From Flavobacterium sp. ASW18X (GTDB taxonomy: Bacteria > Bacteroidota > Bacteroidia > Flavobacteriales > Flavobacteriaceae), in assembly GCF_005144745.1 (NCBI RefSeq), contig NZ_SWKK01000004.1, forward strand, positions 490,713 through 554,712: 64,000 bases of DNA, given 5' to 3'. Each line of letters starts with the position of its first letter. Position 1 is the first letter of the stretch. The translations under genes were made by a program, and so were the position numbers. The notes under the pieces are model-generated. The model saw nothing but the letters and a program-made list of their open reading frames with translations. It was not told the DNA's origin and ran no database searches. Below are positions 48,871 through 58,259 of the stretch, piece by piece.

Positions 48871-49124
48871 TACTCGTCTAGATTATATTTTTTATCTAAC
48901 CGATTCATCAAAGCAACGTACACAAAAATTAAAAGGACAAATACATAAACAGCACCTTGCTGGGCAAACCAAAAGCCGAGTTTAAAGCCACCTAGGCGAA
49001 TGGTGTTTAATTGTGCTACCCAAAGGATGCCACATCCATAGGAAACCAAGAACCAGATAGCCAAAAGTACGGCTAGGTATACAAGGTTCTGTTTCCAATA
49101 CTTTTTTCGCAGTTCAGTTTGCAT
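48870..49124 (-). CDS. DUF4212 symporter small subunit
   Basis: An 84-residue protein with two membrane helices (about 12-32 and 50-70), matching the small DUF4212 proteins that accompany ActP-like symporters. A TAATG overlap with the symporter start implies coupled synthesis. The operator-like palindrome lies directly upstream of its ATG. Confidence 0.87.
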   Translation of the reverse strand: MQTELRKKYWKQNLVYLAVLLAIWFLVSYGCGILWVAQLNTIRLGGFKLGFWFAQQGAVYVFVLLIFVYVALMNRLDKKYNLDE

Positions 49125-49149
49125 TGGTTCAGTTTGAACCTGAAAGATA
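49112..49149 (-). promoter_or_regulatory. operator-like palindrome and -7 box of the acetate operon
   Basis: The 15-base palindrome GGTTCAGTTTGAACC (49126-49140) sits two bases before the DUF4212 ATG. GTTCAGTTTG is repeated directly at 49112-49121, inside the first codons. On the minus strand TATCTTTC (49149-49142), one mismatch from TAnnTTTG, lies just upstream. Binding there would block transcription or translation start. The regulator is unknown. Confidence 0.5.
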
Positions 49150-49249
49150 GAAAATTTTTAAAGGCTACTAATGAACATTTCTATCTAAAAACCCGCAAAT
49201 ATTGATAGATTCCTATCTAATTTCTTAAATCGACATTTTATAACAATAG

Positions 49250-49288
49250 AAAAAATAAAAAAGCCCCAACGGGAATACCATTGGGGCT
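49250..49288 (-). terminator. terminator after purC
   Basis: The stem AGCCCCAA / TTGGGGCT with an 11-base loop is followed on the minus strand by a T-rich run, 22 bases after the purC stop. Confidence 0.85.
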
Positions 49289-49310
49289 AAATCGTATTGT
49301 TTATTTCCTA

Positions 49311-50264
49311 TTAACTAGCTAGGTAACTATTTACATTAGTACCAATGCGTTCGTGTATATTACTTACATCTGCCTTAACAAAGGTTTCTCCAGTAATACT
49401 TTCGTACAATTCTATATACCTATCAGATACGGATTCAATGTATTCATCACTCATCTCTGGCACTTGCTGCCCTTCTAAGCCTTGAAAACCGTTGCTAATA
49501 AGCCATTGACGTACAAACTCTTTAGACAACTGCTTCTGTGGCTCCCCTTTTTCTTGTCTTTCTTCATAACCTTCCGCATAAAAGTAACGCGAAGAGTCTG
49601 GCGTGTGTATTTCATCGATTAAGACAATTTCTCCAGCTTTTGTCTTACCAAATTCGTATTTGGTATCCACTAAGATTAAGCCTCTTTTGGCTGCAATCTC
49701 CGTACCCCTTGCAAATAGTGCTTTGGTATATTTTTCTAGCACCGCGTAATCGGCTTCAGAAACAATACCCTTAGCCAAAATATCGTCTTTAGAAATATCC
49801 TCATCATGGTCTCCTTTTTCTGCTTTTGTAGCAGGAGTGATTATAGGTTCTGGAAATTTATCATTTTCCTTCATCCCCTCTGGCATAGCAACGCCACATA
49901 AGCTACGCTTACCCGCTTTATATTCTCTGGCGGCATGTCCAGACATATACCCTCTTATCACCATTTCTACTTTAAAAGGCTCACAAGCTTGGCCTACCGC
50001 AACGTTCGGGTCTGGCGTTGCCAACAACCAATTGGGTACAATATCTGCCGTGGCCTCCATCATTTTGGTAGCAATCTGGTTTAAGATTTGTCCTTTGTAG
50101 GGTATTCCTTTTGGCATTACCACATCAAATGCAGAAAGGCGGTCTGTAGCCACCATTACCAAAACGTCATTTTTTAAAGTGTAAACTTCTCTTACTTTTC
50201 CTTTGTACACCGCTTGCTGGTTGGCAAAGGTGTAGTTGGTATCCATTAGTGTATTTGCAGCCAT
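49311..50264 (-). CDS. purC: SAICAR synthase PurC
   Basis: A 317-residue purine-synthesis enzyme that joins CAIR with aspartate. Typical motifs are [34 protein letters not shown] and [13 protein letters not shown]. It has the longer form found in Bacteroidota. It starts three bases after the phoH stop and is probably cotranscribed. Confidence 0.95.
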   Translation of the reverse strand: MAANTLMDTNYTFANQQAVYKGKVREVYTLKNDVLVMVATDRLSAFDVVMPKGIPYKGQILNQIATKMMEATADIVPNWLLATPDPNVAVGQACEPFKVEMVIRGYMSGHAAREYKAGKRSLCGVAMPEGMKENDKFPEPIITPATKAEKGDHDEDISKDDILAKGIVSEADYAVLEKYTKALFARGTEIAAKRGLILVDTKYEFGKTKAGEIVLIDEIHTPDSSRYFYAEGYEERQEKGEPQKQLSKEFVRQWLISNGFQGLEGQQVPEMSDEYIESVSDRYIELYESITGETFVKADVSNIHERIGTNVNSYLAS

Positions 50265-50267
50265 CTA

Positions 50268-51227
50268 CTAATATTGGTTTTGATGCTCAATGTCTTTATA
50301 TGCTTCTATTACTTTCTTTACAAGTTTATGGCGAATCACATCTTTATCATCCAAATAAATAATTTTGATGCCTTCTACATTCTTTAAAATAAGAATTGCC
50401 TCTTTTAGACCCGAAATTACTCGGCGTGGTAAATCTATTTGCCCTGGGTCTCCCGTTAGTAAAAACTTAGCATTTTTACCCATCCTTGTCAGGAACATTT
50501 TCATTTGTGCGTGGGTAGTGTTTTGGGCCTCGTCTAGGATTACAAAAGCATTATCTAAGGTTCTACCCCGCATAAATGCCATTGGCGCTATTTGTATGGT
50601 ACCGTCTTCTATGTATTTGTCTAGTTTTTCTGGCGCAATCATATCCCGCAATGCATCATACAAAGGCTGCATATAAGGGTCTAGCTTTTCTTTTAAATCA
50701 CCCGGTAAAAAACCTAAATTCTCACCTGCCTCTACCGCTGGTCTTGTTAAAATAATACGTCTTACCTGCTTTTCTTTCAGCGCTTTTACGGCCATAGCTA
50801 CTCCCGTATAGGTTTTACCGGTACCTGCAGGCCCAATGGCAAAAACCATATCATTTTTCATGATAGCATCTACCAATTTACGCTGATTCACGGTTTGTGC
50901 TTTTATAAGCCTACCGCTAACGCCATGCACCAACACTTCTCCACTCGCCGCAGAAGATTGTATTTCTTCTTGGGTATCAGATGTGAGTAGTCTTTCTATA
51001 GCGTTTTCATCAATTTTATTGTACTTGGCAAAATGCGTGGTAATCATATCAAACCTGCGGTCAAACTCCTCCAGCATCTCTTCATCACCGTATACTTTTA
51101 TCTTGTTGCCTCTTGCTACTATTTTTAGTTTGGGAAAGTATTTTTTGAGTAACTCAATATTCTCATTTTGGTTGCCAAAAAAGTCCCTTGGGCTTATCTC
51201 TGTAAGTTCTATTATTAATTCGTTCAA
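50268..51227 (-). CDS. PhoH-family ATPase
   Basis: A 319-residue protein with an N-terminal KH-like region and a PhoH ATPase domain. Walker A is GPAGTGKT (132-139) and a Walker B segment reads VILDEAQN. PhoH-like proteins are linked to RNA metabolism and stress. It lies divergent from the next gene and upstream of purC. Confidence 0.9.
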   Translation of the reverse strand: MNELIIELTEISPRDFFGNQNENIELLKKYFPKLKIVARGNKIKVYGDEEMLEEFDRRFDMITTHFAKYNKIDENAIERLLTSDTQEEIQSSAASGEVLVHGVSGRLIKAQTVNQRKLVDAIMKNDMVFAIGPAGTGKTYTGVAMAVKALKEKQVRRIILTRPAVEAGENLGFLPGDLKEKLDPYMQPLYDALRDMIAPEKLDKYIEDGTIQIAPMAFMRGRTLDNAFVILDEAQNTTHAQMKMFLTRMGKNAKFLLTGDPGQIDLPRRVISGLKEAILILKNVEGIKIIYLDDKDVIRHKLVKKVIEAYKDIEHQNQY

Positions 51228-51347
51228 AAAAAGAAAGTATTAAAGTTGTGGGGTTATAAATTTGTGGTTGTTTACTTTTATATAATTTTACAAACAAACT
51301 TAACCAAAATACGCTTTTAACCGGCAAAAAACTATCAACAGCATTTA

Positions 51348-52178
51348 ATGGCTCTTATTACCCTAACTACAGATTTTGGAACTAAAGACCACTTTGCTGC
51401 CGTGGTTAAAGGCACCATCCTTAAAGAGGTTCCGCAAACTACAGTTGTTGATATCTCTCACCAAGTAGCTCCTTTTAACATACAAGAATGCGCCTATTTA
51501 GTAAAGAATAGCTACCATGCATTCCCTAAAGGGAGTATCCATATTGTGGGTATAGATTCTGAGTGGTCTCCAGAAAATGAGCACATTATAGTCTTAGTAG
51601 ATGGGCATTATTTTGTAAGTGCAAACAACGGTGTAATATCGTTAATAACTTCTGAAAAACAGCCAGAAAAGCTCATGGTGATAAACCTTCCTAATACGGA
51701 TTTCACAAGTTTTCCGGTACTTGATATTTTTGTGCCTGTGGCGTGCCATTTAGCTAGGGGTGGACAACCAGAAGTACTGAGTAGCCCGTTTACCGAATTA
51801 AAGGAACTGCGTGATTTTAAACCGAGAATAGAAAATAATGGTAAAACCATAATTGGCAATGTCATTTATATAGACAATTACGGCAACGTAGTGACCAACA
51901 TTCAAAAAAGTACTTTTGAGGCCTACCGAAACGGGCGTGAATTTGAGATAAATGCCAGAAGAGAAAAGATTTACACTATTGAAAAGAGTTATAATGGCAT
52001 TGTAAATTTTGAACTAGATAAAAATAAACGTAAAGGTCCAGGAGATTTACTTGCGCTTTTTAATGCGGCAGATTATCTAGAACTTGCTATTTTTAAGAGC
52101 GATTTAAATACCGTAGGCGGTGCCTCTACTTTAATAGGGTTACATTACCGCGATATTATCACCATAAACTTTTTATAA
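51348..52178 (+). CDS. SAM hydroxide adenosyltransferase (DUF62)
   Basis: A 276-residue protein of the S-adenosyl-L-methionine hydroxide adenosyltransferase family, which splits SAM to adenosine and methionine. It starts LTTDFGTKDHFAAVVKG and carries IVGIDSEWSPEN and YIDNYGNVVTNI, typical of the duplicated-domain family. The stop overlaps the next ATG by one base. Confidence 0.9.
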   Translation: MALITLTTDFGTKDHFAAVVKGTILKEVPQTTVVDISHQVAPFNIQECAYLVKNSYHAFPKGSIHIVGIDSEWSPENEHIIVLVDGHYFVSANNGVISLITSEKQPEKLMVINLPNTDFTSFPVLDIFVPVACHLARGGQPEVLSSPFTELKELRDFKPRIENNGKTIIGNVIYIDNYGNVVTNIQKSTFEAYRNGREFEINARREKIYTIEKSYNGIVNFELDKNKRKGPGDLLALFNAADYLELAIFKSDLNTVGGASTLIGLHYRDIITINFL

Positions 52179-52474
52179 TGCTGGTACGGATTGTAAAGCT
52201 CACTTTTAAAGAAGAACATATACCCCAGTTTGAAGCTATTTTTGAAGCCACAAAAGATAAAATTAGAAATTTTGAGGGTTGTAATTTTTTAGAACTCTAT
52301 CAAGATGTAAATTCGCCCCAAATATTTTTCACCTACAGTTACTGGGAGAATGAAGCTGCCCTGAATACCTACAGAGCATCTGATTTTTTTACAGGGGTAT
52401 GGAGCAAAACCAAAGTTTTATTTGCTGATAAACCGCAAGCTTGGAGCGTAACTAAAAAAGCTAGTTTAAATTAA
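52178..52474 (+). CDS. antibiotic biosynthesis monooxygenase-like (ABM) protein
   Basis: A 98-residue dimeric alpha/beta-barrel type protein (FLELYQDVNSPQIFFTYSYWENEAAL). ABM family members include haem-degrading and quinone-forming oxygenases and non-catalytic ones. The TAATG overlap with the DUF62 gene and the four-base gap to gldF make it part of an operon. Confidence 0.82.
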   Translation: MLVRIVKLTFKEEHIPQFEAIFEATKDKIRNFEGCNFLELYQDVNSPQIFFTYSYWENEAALNTYRASDFFTGVWSKTKVLFADKPQAWSVTKKASLN

Positions 52475-52478
52475 ACCT

Positions 52479-53210
52479 ATGATAGCCATTTTAAAAAAAG
52501 AAATTCTTTCCTTTTTTAACTCCCCTATCGGATACCTTATCTTCATCTTGTTCTTTGTGTTGAACGGATTATTCTTGTGGGTATTTAAGGGCGATTTTAA
52601 CCTTTTGGATTATGGATTTGCAGACTTAAGCTTGTTTTTCCTGCTTATCCCTTGGATATTTTTATTCTTAATCCCAGCCATCACTATGAAGAGTTTTTCT
52701 GAAGAACTAAAGATGGGTACGCTAGAGTTACTTTTAATAAAGCCTATAAGTACTAAAGCCATTGTTATAGGTAAATTTTTAGGCGCTTTACTATTAGTGG
52801 TTTTAGCCTTGCTACCTACCATTGTATATGTATTGGCCATAGGGGCTTTAGGCAGTGTCAGCAATAATTATGATATGGGAATGGTGCTAGGGTCTTATTT
52901 TGGATTGTTCTTTTTAGCTGCCATGTATTGTGCCATTGGTGTATTTGCTTCCAGTCTTAGTAGTAGTCAAATTTTTGCGTTTATTCTAGGAGCTCTACTA
53001 TGTTTTGTACTATTCTATGGCTTTCAAGGATTGGCCACATTAGCAGAAGATGGAGCTATACAATTACAAATTCAAAATTTAGGTGCTCAAGCACATTTTA
53101 AAAGCATCGCCAGAGGCATAATAGACACTAGAGACCTTATTTATTTTTTAAGTATTACGGTCTTCTTTCTCTTTATGGCCTCCATTAGCATTAAGAAAAG
53201 CAATTCCTAA
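52479..53210 (+). CDS. gldF: gliding motility ABC transporter permease GldF
   Basis: A 243-residue ABC-2 type permease with six predicted helices. Family features are MIAILKKEILSFFNSPIGYL, TMKSFSEELKMGTLELLL and the final SITVFFLFMASI. GldF works with GldA (ATPase) and GldG in Flavobacterium gliding and is needed in F. johnsoniae. GldA is not in this window. Confidence 0.93.
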   Translation: MIAILKKEILSFFNSPIGYLIFILFFVLNGLFLWVFKGDFNLLDYGFADLSLFFLLIPWIFLFLIPAITMKSFSEELKMGTLELLLIKPISTKAIVIGKFLGALLLVVLALLPTIVYVLAIGALGSVSNNYDMGMVLGSYFGLFFLAAMYCAIGVFASSLSSSQIFAFILGALLCFVLFYGFQGLATLAEDGAIQLQIQNLGAQAHFKSIARGIIDTRDLIYFLSITVFFLFMASISIKKSNS

Positions 53211-53211
53211 G

Positions 53212-54879
53212 ATGAAACAACAACTAAAATACAGTATACTAGGGCTTGCTGCAGTGGTTGCTATTAACGTGCTAGCTAGTTATGTGTATCATCGTTTTGA
53301 TTTAACTGAAGACAAGAGATATACCTTATCAGAAGCTGCACTACAAACCGTTGCCAATTTTAAAAGTCCTATAGTTGTAGATGTGCTGTTAGAAGGCAAT
53401 TTACCGGCGGAGTTTAGTAGATTAAAAACCGAAACCATATTGCTCTTGGAGCAATTTAGAGCAGAAAACAGAAAAATTACATTTAACCTAATAGATCCTA
53501 AAGAAGGCATAGATAATCCGGAGGAATTTATGGCGCAGATGCAACAGCTAGGGTTAAAGCCAGTTAATGTTACTTTAAGTGAGGACGGTAAAACTTCTCA
53601 AGAAATTATTTTTCCTTGGGCTATGGTGAATTCTGGTAACCAAACCGTAAAGGTGCCGCTACTCAAAAATAAACTGGGAGCAACACCAGAAGAACGTATT
53701 AACAATAGCGTTCAACAACTGGAATATGCCTTTGCAGACGCTTTCACTAAAATTGGAATTAAAGACAAGAAGAAAATTGCGGTATTAAAAGGTAATGGTG
53801 AATTGGAGGACCAGTACATGGCTGATTTTCTAACAAGCATCAGAGATTATTACAACATCGGTGCTATTACGTTAGACTCTGTAGCTGCGAATCCGAATCG
53901 GGTTTTAGATCAATTAAAAACGTTTGATTTAGCCCTTGTTGCCAAACCCACCCAAGCCTTTACAGAAGAAGAAAAGTACGTATTGGATCAATACATTGTA
54001 CAGGGTGGTAAATCGCTTTGGCTGGTAGACCAAGTGGCTATGGAAATAGATAGCTTATACAATGAAAACGGGAGCAATATCGCTTTAAAAAGAGAACTAA
54101 ATCTGGACGACTTCTTTTTTAAATATGGCATACGTGTAAATCCTGTTTTGGTGAACGATTTGTACAATACTCCCATTGTTTTAGCTACCGGTAGCAGTAC
54201 TGATAGCCAATACAATCCGTTACCTTGGGTGTATAACCCCATGGTGTTCTCTAGGGAAAATCACCCTATCAATAAAAATATTGAAGCCGTACGTTTTCAG
54301 TTTGCAAATGGTATTGATATTTTAAATACCGGAGCCCGTAAAACAGTATTACTCGCTTCTTCTCCACTTTCCAAAACAGAAGGGAGCCCAAAAACAATCA
54401 GTTTAGATATTTTAGCGCAAACGCCTAATGAAAAGCAATATGAACAAAATGCCGGAACGCCTTTGGCGGTTTTGATAGAGGGCGAATTTAATTCTGCCTA
54501 CACCAATAGGGTTAAACCGGTAAAATTGACGAATGCCGCGGAAAAAGGAGCAAGAAATAAAATGATTGTTATTGCCGATGGCGACCTTATAAAGAATCAG
54601 TTACGCAATGGCTTGCCTTTAGAACTGGGGTATGATAAATGGACCAATAGCTTCTACGGAAACAAAGAATTTTTAACCAACTGCGTAAATTACTTGCTAG
54701 ATGACACTGGACTTATAAACATTAGAAATAAAAAGGTGGCTATTCCATTGCTAGACCCACAAAAAATTAGCGAACAAAAAAGTAAATGGCAGCTCATAAA
54801 TATCTTATTACCAATACTTTTAGTAGTTTTACTTGGCATAAGTTACGGTTGGTATAGAAAACAAAACTATAAGGCTTAA
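53212..54879 (+). CDS. gldG: gliding motility ABC transporter substrate-binding-like protein GldG
   Basis: A 555-residue protein with one N-terminal and one C-terminal membrane helix and a large periplasmic domain of the ABC-type uncharacterised transport class (YTLSEAALQTVANF, FNLIDPKEG, AKPTQAFTEEEKYVLDQYI). It begins one base after gldF. GldG is thought to link the ABC transporter to the gliding machinery. Confidence 0.92.
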   Translation: MKQQLKYSILGLAAVVAINVLASYVYHRFDLTEDKRYTLSEAALQTVANFKSPIVVDVLLEGNLPAEFSRLKTETILLLEQFRAENRKITFNLIDPKEGIDNPEEFMAQMQQLGLKPVNVTLSEDGKTSQEIIFPWAMVNSGNQTVKVPLLKNKLGATPEERINNSVQQLEYAFADAFTKIGIKDKKKIAVLKGNGELEDQYMADFLTSIRDYYNIGAITLDSVAANPNRVLDQLKTFDLALVAKPTQAFTEEEKYVLDQYIVQGGKSLWLVDQVAMEIDSLYNENGSNIALKRELNLDDFFFKYGIRVNPVLVNDLYNTPIVLATGSSTDSQYNPLPWVYNPMVFSRENHPINKNIEAVRFQFANGIDILNTGARKTVLLASSPLSKTEGSPKTISLDILAQTPNEKQYEQNAGTPLAVLIEGEFNSAYTNRVKPVKLTNAAEKGARNKMIVIADGDLIKNQLRNGLPLELGYDKWTNSFYGNKEFLTNCVNYLLDDTGLINIRNKKVAIPLLDPQKISEQKSKWQLINILLPILLVVLLGISYGWYRKQNYKA

Positions 54880-54894
54880 GTGTTAATAAAATAG

Positions 54895-54926
54895 TTTCTT
54901 ATCCCCAGCGAATTAAAATATATTTG
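54895..54926 (+). promoter_or_regulatory. candidate promoter of dnaN
   Basis: TTTC (54895-54898), 20 bases, then TATATTTG (54919-54926), an exact -7 match. The leader of about 65 bases contains a small hairpin ACGCC-AAGTA-GGCGT at 54946-54960. Confidence 0.5.
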
Positions 54927-54998
54927 CTGTTAGCCAATTGATGGAACGCCAAGTAGGCGTATATTTAATGTAGAAACAAGATTGCAAAAATCTATTTG

Positions 54999-56117
54999 AT
55001 GAAATTCATAGTATCTAGTACGTATTTATTAAAGCAATTACAAGTCTTGGGCGGGGTTATTAATAATAGTAACACCCTACCAATCTTGGATAATTTTTTG
55101 TTCGATTTAAATAAGAACAGCTTAACGGTGTCTGCCTCTGATTTGGAGACTACCATGAGTTCTGTGATTGAAGTAGACTCGGATTCCGAAGGTGTCATCG
55201 CTTTGCCTGCCCGTTTGCTTTTAGACACGCTAAAAACGTTCCCAGAGCAACCGTTAACCTTTGTAGTAGAAGACAACAATACGGTAGAGATTAGCTCTAA
55301 CCACGGTAAATATGCGCTAGCTTATGCGGATGGTGCAGAGTTCCCAAAGGCTATTGAATTAACCAATCCTAGCTCCACAACTATTATGGGTGATGTATTG
55401 GCTACTGCTATTAGTAAAACCATATTTGCTGCAGGTAATGATGATTTACGCCCGGTAATGAGTGGTGTATTTTTCCAGTTCTCTCCAGAGAATTTGACCT
55501 TTGTATCTACAGATGCGCATAAATTGGTAAAGTACCAACGCATGGATATTTCAGCATCTGAGGTGGCAGAATTCATCATGCCTAAAAAACCATTGACCTT
55601 ACTAAAAGGGATTTTAGCAGGTTCAGAGTCTGACGTTACTATAGAGTATAACGAGAGTAATGCTAAATTTACCTTTGACCAAACAGAACTAATCTGTAGG
55701 TTGATTGACGGTAAATATCCCAATTACGAGGCGGTTATCCCTAAAGAAAACCCTAACGTATTAAGTATTTCTAGAACGCAATTGTTAAGTTCTGTTAGAA
55801 GGGTGTCTATCTTCTCTAACAAAACTACCCACCAAATACGCTTAAAAATTGCTGGGGCAGAACTAAATATTTCTGCAGAAGATGTGGACTACAGCAATAA
55901 AGCAGAGGAGCGTTTATCTTGTAGTTACCAAGGAGACGACATGCAAATAGGATTTAACTCCCGCTTCTTAGTAGAAATGCTAAACAATTTATCTTCTGAT
56001 GATGTCACTTTAGAAATGAGTTTACCTAACCGTGCTGGAATTTTAACTCCCGCAGATGGTTTAGACGAAGGAGAAAAAGTAACCATGTTGGTGATGCCGG
56101 TAATGTTAAACGGCTAA
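54999..56117 (+). CDS. dnaN: DNA polymerase III beta subunit (sliding clamp)
   Basis: A 372-residue ring-forming clamp with three repeated domains of about 120 residues. It begins MKFIVSSTYLLKQLQ and ends in the canonical VMPVM segment (VMLNG tail). ATG 54999 is chosen over the TTG three bases earlier. dnaA is not adjacent, as is normal in many Bacteroidota, so the origin need not be here. Confidence 0.95.
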   Translation: MKFIVSSTYLLKQLQVLGGVINNSNTLPILDNFLFDLNKNSLTVSASDLETTMSSVIEVDSDSEGVIALPARLLLDTLKTFPEQPLTFVVEDNNTVEISSNHGKYALAYADGAEFPKAIELTNPSSTTIMGDVLATAISKTIFAAGNDDLRPVMSGVFFQFSPENLTFVSTDAHKLVKYQRMDISASEVAEFIMPKKPLTLLKGILAGSESDVTIEYNESNAKFTFDQTELICRLIDGKYPNYEAVIPKENPNVLSISRTQLLSSVRRVSIFSNKTTHQIRLKIAGAELNISAEDVDYSNKAEERLSCSYQGDDMQIGFNSRFLVEMLNNLSSDDVTLEMSLPNRAGILTPADGLDEGEKVTMLVMPVMLNG

Positions 56118-56143
56118 ACAATTAGAATACGTTACAACAAATA

Positions 56144-56175
56144 AAAACCACTGCAAATGCAGTGGTTTTCTTTTG
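56144..56175 (+). terminator. bidirectional terminator after dnaN
   Basis: The stem AACCACTGC / GCAGTGGTT with a 4-base loop is flanked by A and T runs, so it can also end the minus-strand transcript finishing at 56183. Confidence 0.88.
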
Positions 56176-56182
56176 GTCAAAA

Positions 56183-57172
56183 CTAAATGGTGTAGTTCAA
56201 GTAAAACAGATATCGCTGTTTAATTTTAACATCGCCAGCAAATAAATCCTGGCCAAGGGGTAGGCCTACATCAGCACCTATCACAAAACGATTGATAGAA
56301 AATTCTGCTCCAATAGTTCCCAAATGCATATAGCCATCAGTCTCTGGTAATGCATCTCCATACTGTTCTATTTTCTGAAAAAAATCGCCACTCAAACCTA
56401 TAAATGGCGCTAATACATGGGTACCTACTAAAAATCCATTAAATACTTTGGCATTGTAACTCAACTGATTCCCAAAACGGTAATCGTTTTTATTTTCACC
56501 TTTTAAAAAGTAACTACCCGTTACATTTACCCCAAACATTTTTTGGCTGTAACTGTATCCCGCAGAAAGTACGGCGTCTGTACTCCCCGTCCCCACTTGA
56601 AATCCTGGGTTTACCCGGTCGGTAAGTACTTGCTAAAATTCTCCTGTGGGTAATTTTAATCCTAATCCAAAGCGTAGTGAGTGGCCAGAAAACTGTGGCA
56701 TGGTCACCATTGTGATTTCAGTTTCTGCTGCCGTTGCCGCTGTTTTCTTTTTAAAACGTAAAGTGTACCATCCAATAACACTTACATCTCCCAAACCGCT
56801 AATATTTTCTGAGCGGTCTGTAAATTCTCTATTTAAATCTTGAAAAGGCACCGTAGCCGTAAGATGAAAATTAGGAGCTATGGGCAATTGTGCCCATAAT
56901 TGATAGGTATTAAAATGCTCTTTGCTAGTAGGGGAATCATTAAAAATACCATCTTTAGACTCAAATTGCTGGTAACTATAGCGCAGCCCTATAAAATTGG
57001 TATTGCCAAGGGTACCATACCCAAAATTACCCCCAGTAGTAGCACAACCGCAAAAATCGCACTCATAAGTCCACCATCCGCGGTAATTTAAAGGATAAGG
57101 AGTATTGGCCCATCCTTTTAGCGTAAAAAAGCAAGCCAAAGCGGCTAAACTAAAATTCCGCAAAACGTTCAT
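56183..57172 (-). pseudogene. outer membrane beta-barrel transporter gene, interrupted by one in-frame TAG
   Basis: Two frames, 57172-56633 and 56632-56183, are in the same reading frame and are separated only by a TAG at 56635-56633 (codon 180 of about 330). Both sides match one outer membrane protein of the phenol-degradation-transporter-like family: a signal peptide (start chosen at 57172), a CDFCGC motif near residue 36 of the mature protein, KLPTGEF before the stop and FQVGTGSTDAV after it, then beta-strand alternation to a final aromatic-rich strand (YLFYLNYTI). Without readthrough the barrel would be truncated. Could be a point mutation, a sequencing error, or programmed. Confidence 0.85.
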
Positions 57173-58199
57173 CTTGTAAAAATTCATGATCTGTTAAGGT
57201 CTTTAAAAATTGTATAATATCGTGCTTCTCAGTATCGGTTAAGGCAATACCAAAACGCCCATCTTCTTGTAGTAGACTGTGGTCTACATTGCCATTATCT
57301 ACCATCCCGTCTGTATAAAAATTTAGTACTGCTTCTAAGGTAGCAAAACGCCCGTCATGCATGTATGGGAAACTCACCTCTACATTTCTTAAACTTGGTA
57401 CTCTAAATTTGTAATAATCTTCTTGATATCCACTCACGCGCATGCGTCCTTCTTCTTCTGGAAATCTTGTGTTAAAAGGTAATCCATTATTGCGGTACGT
57501 TTGGTCTGTAAATAAACTCCCCGTATGACAACTGGCACATTTGCTTGCAAAAAGCTTTTCTCCCGCCAATTCTGCCGCAGTTAAGGTAACCCCCTCTTCT
57601 CCTCTACTATATTTATCGTACTTGCTATTCCCAGAAACCATTTGCAGCATAAACTGAGACAAGGCTTTGAGCATACGCTCACTCGTAATACTATCCGTTC
57701 CAAAAGCAGCACGGAATAGTTTTGGGTATTCCGGGCTCGCCTTTAGTTTAGAAAGTACATTGGGTATCGTCTCATCCATTTCTACCTCGGCAGTAATAGG
57801 GATAATGGGTTGCAAGTCCAAGTGTATCGCTGCACCATCCCAATTAAATTCTTTGGCAAAAGCAAGATTGTGTAAAGGTTGCGAATTTCTAAAACCTTCT
57901 AAGCCATTCACTCCATGACTCACGGTATGCCCATGATGGGTAAAAGAAAAGGCCTGTTCATGGCAAAATCCACAAGAAATGACCCCTGTGGAAGACAATT
58001 GCCCGTCATAAAACAAGCTTTTCCCTAAGGCTATCCCTTCTTCGGTAAGTGGATTAGTTTCAAAATCATATAAAGGTGCAGGAAAATTATCGGGTATTTC
58101 TAAAGTAACGGGCGTTGGCACCGCAGTATACTCCGCTGTATCCTCACTACACGCTAGGACTGTAAAACACAGTCCCAAAAGCAAACTCCATCTTTTCAT
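57150..58199 (-). CDS. dihaem cytochrome c peroxidase-like protein (MauG/MbnH-type), lipoprotein
   Basis: A 349-residue dihaem enzyme with a lipoprotein signal (VLAC at residue 17). Two haem c motifs are present: CGFCH (76-80) and CASCH (221-225). The FSFTHHGHTVSHGVNG and RVPSLRNVEVSFPYMHDGRF segments are typical of the BccP/MauG family. In methanobactin systems the related MbnH oxidises a Trp of MbnP to kynurenine. The adjacent MbnP gene makes an MbnH role likely; a plain peroxidase role is the alternative. It overlaps the next gene by 23 bases. Confidence 0.88.
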   Translation of the reverse strand: MKRWSLLLGLCFTVLACSEDTAEYTAVPTPVTLEIPDNFPAPLYDFETNPLTEEGIALGKSLFYDGQLSSTGVISCGFCHEQAFSFTHHGHTVSHGVNGLEGFRNSQPLHNLAFAKEFNWDGAAIHLDLQPIIPITAEVEMDETIPNVLSKLKASPEYPKLFRAAFGTDSITSERMLKALSQFMLQMVSGNSKYDKYSRGEEGVTLTAAELAGEKLFASKCASCHTGSLFTDQTYRNNGLPFNTRFPEEEGRMRVSGYQEDYYKFRVPSLRNVEVSFPYMHDGRFATLEAVLNFYTDGMVDNGNVDHSLLQEDGRFGIALTDTEKHDIIQFLKTLTDHEFLQDERFAEF

Positions 58200-58259
58200 A
58201 GCTGTAAAAATTAAAGGGAACTTGGGAAGCTTATTGGCCTCCCAAGTGTTACAAACCCA

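Noticed and set aside
55322..55723. 133-codon minus-strand frame inside dnaN
   Set aside because: Shadow of the conserved dnaN frame; no independent signal.
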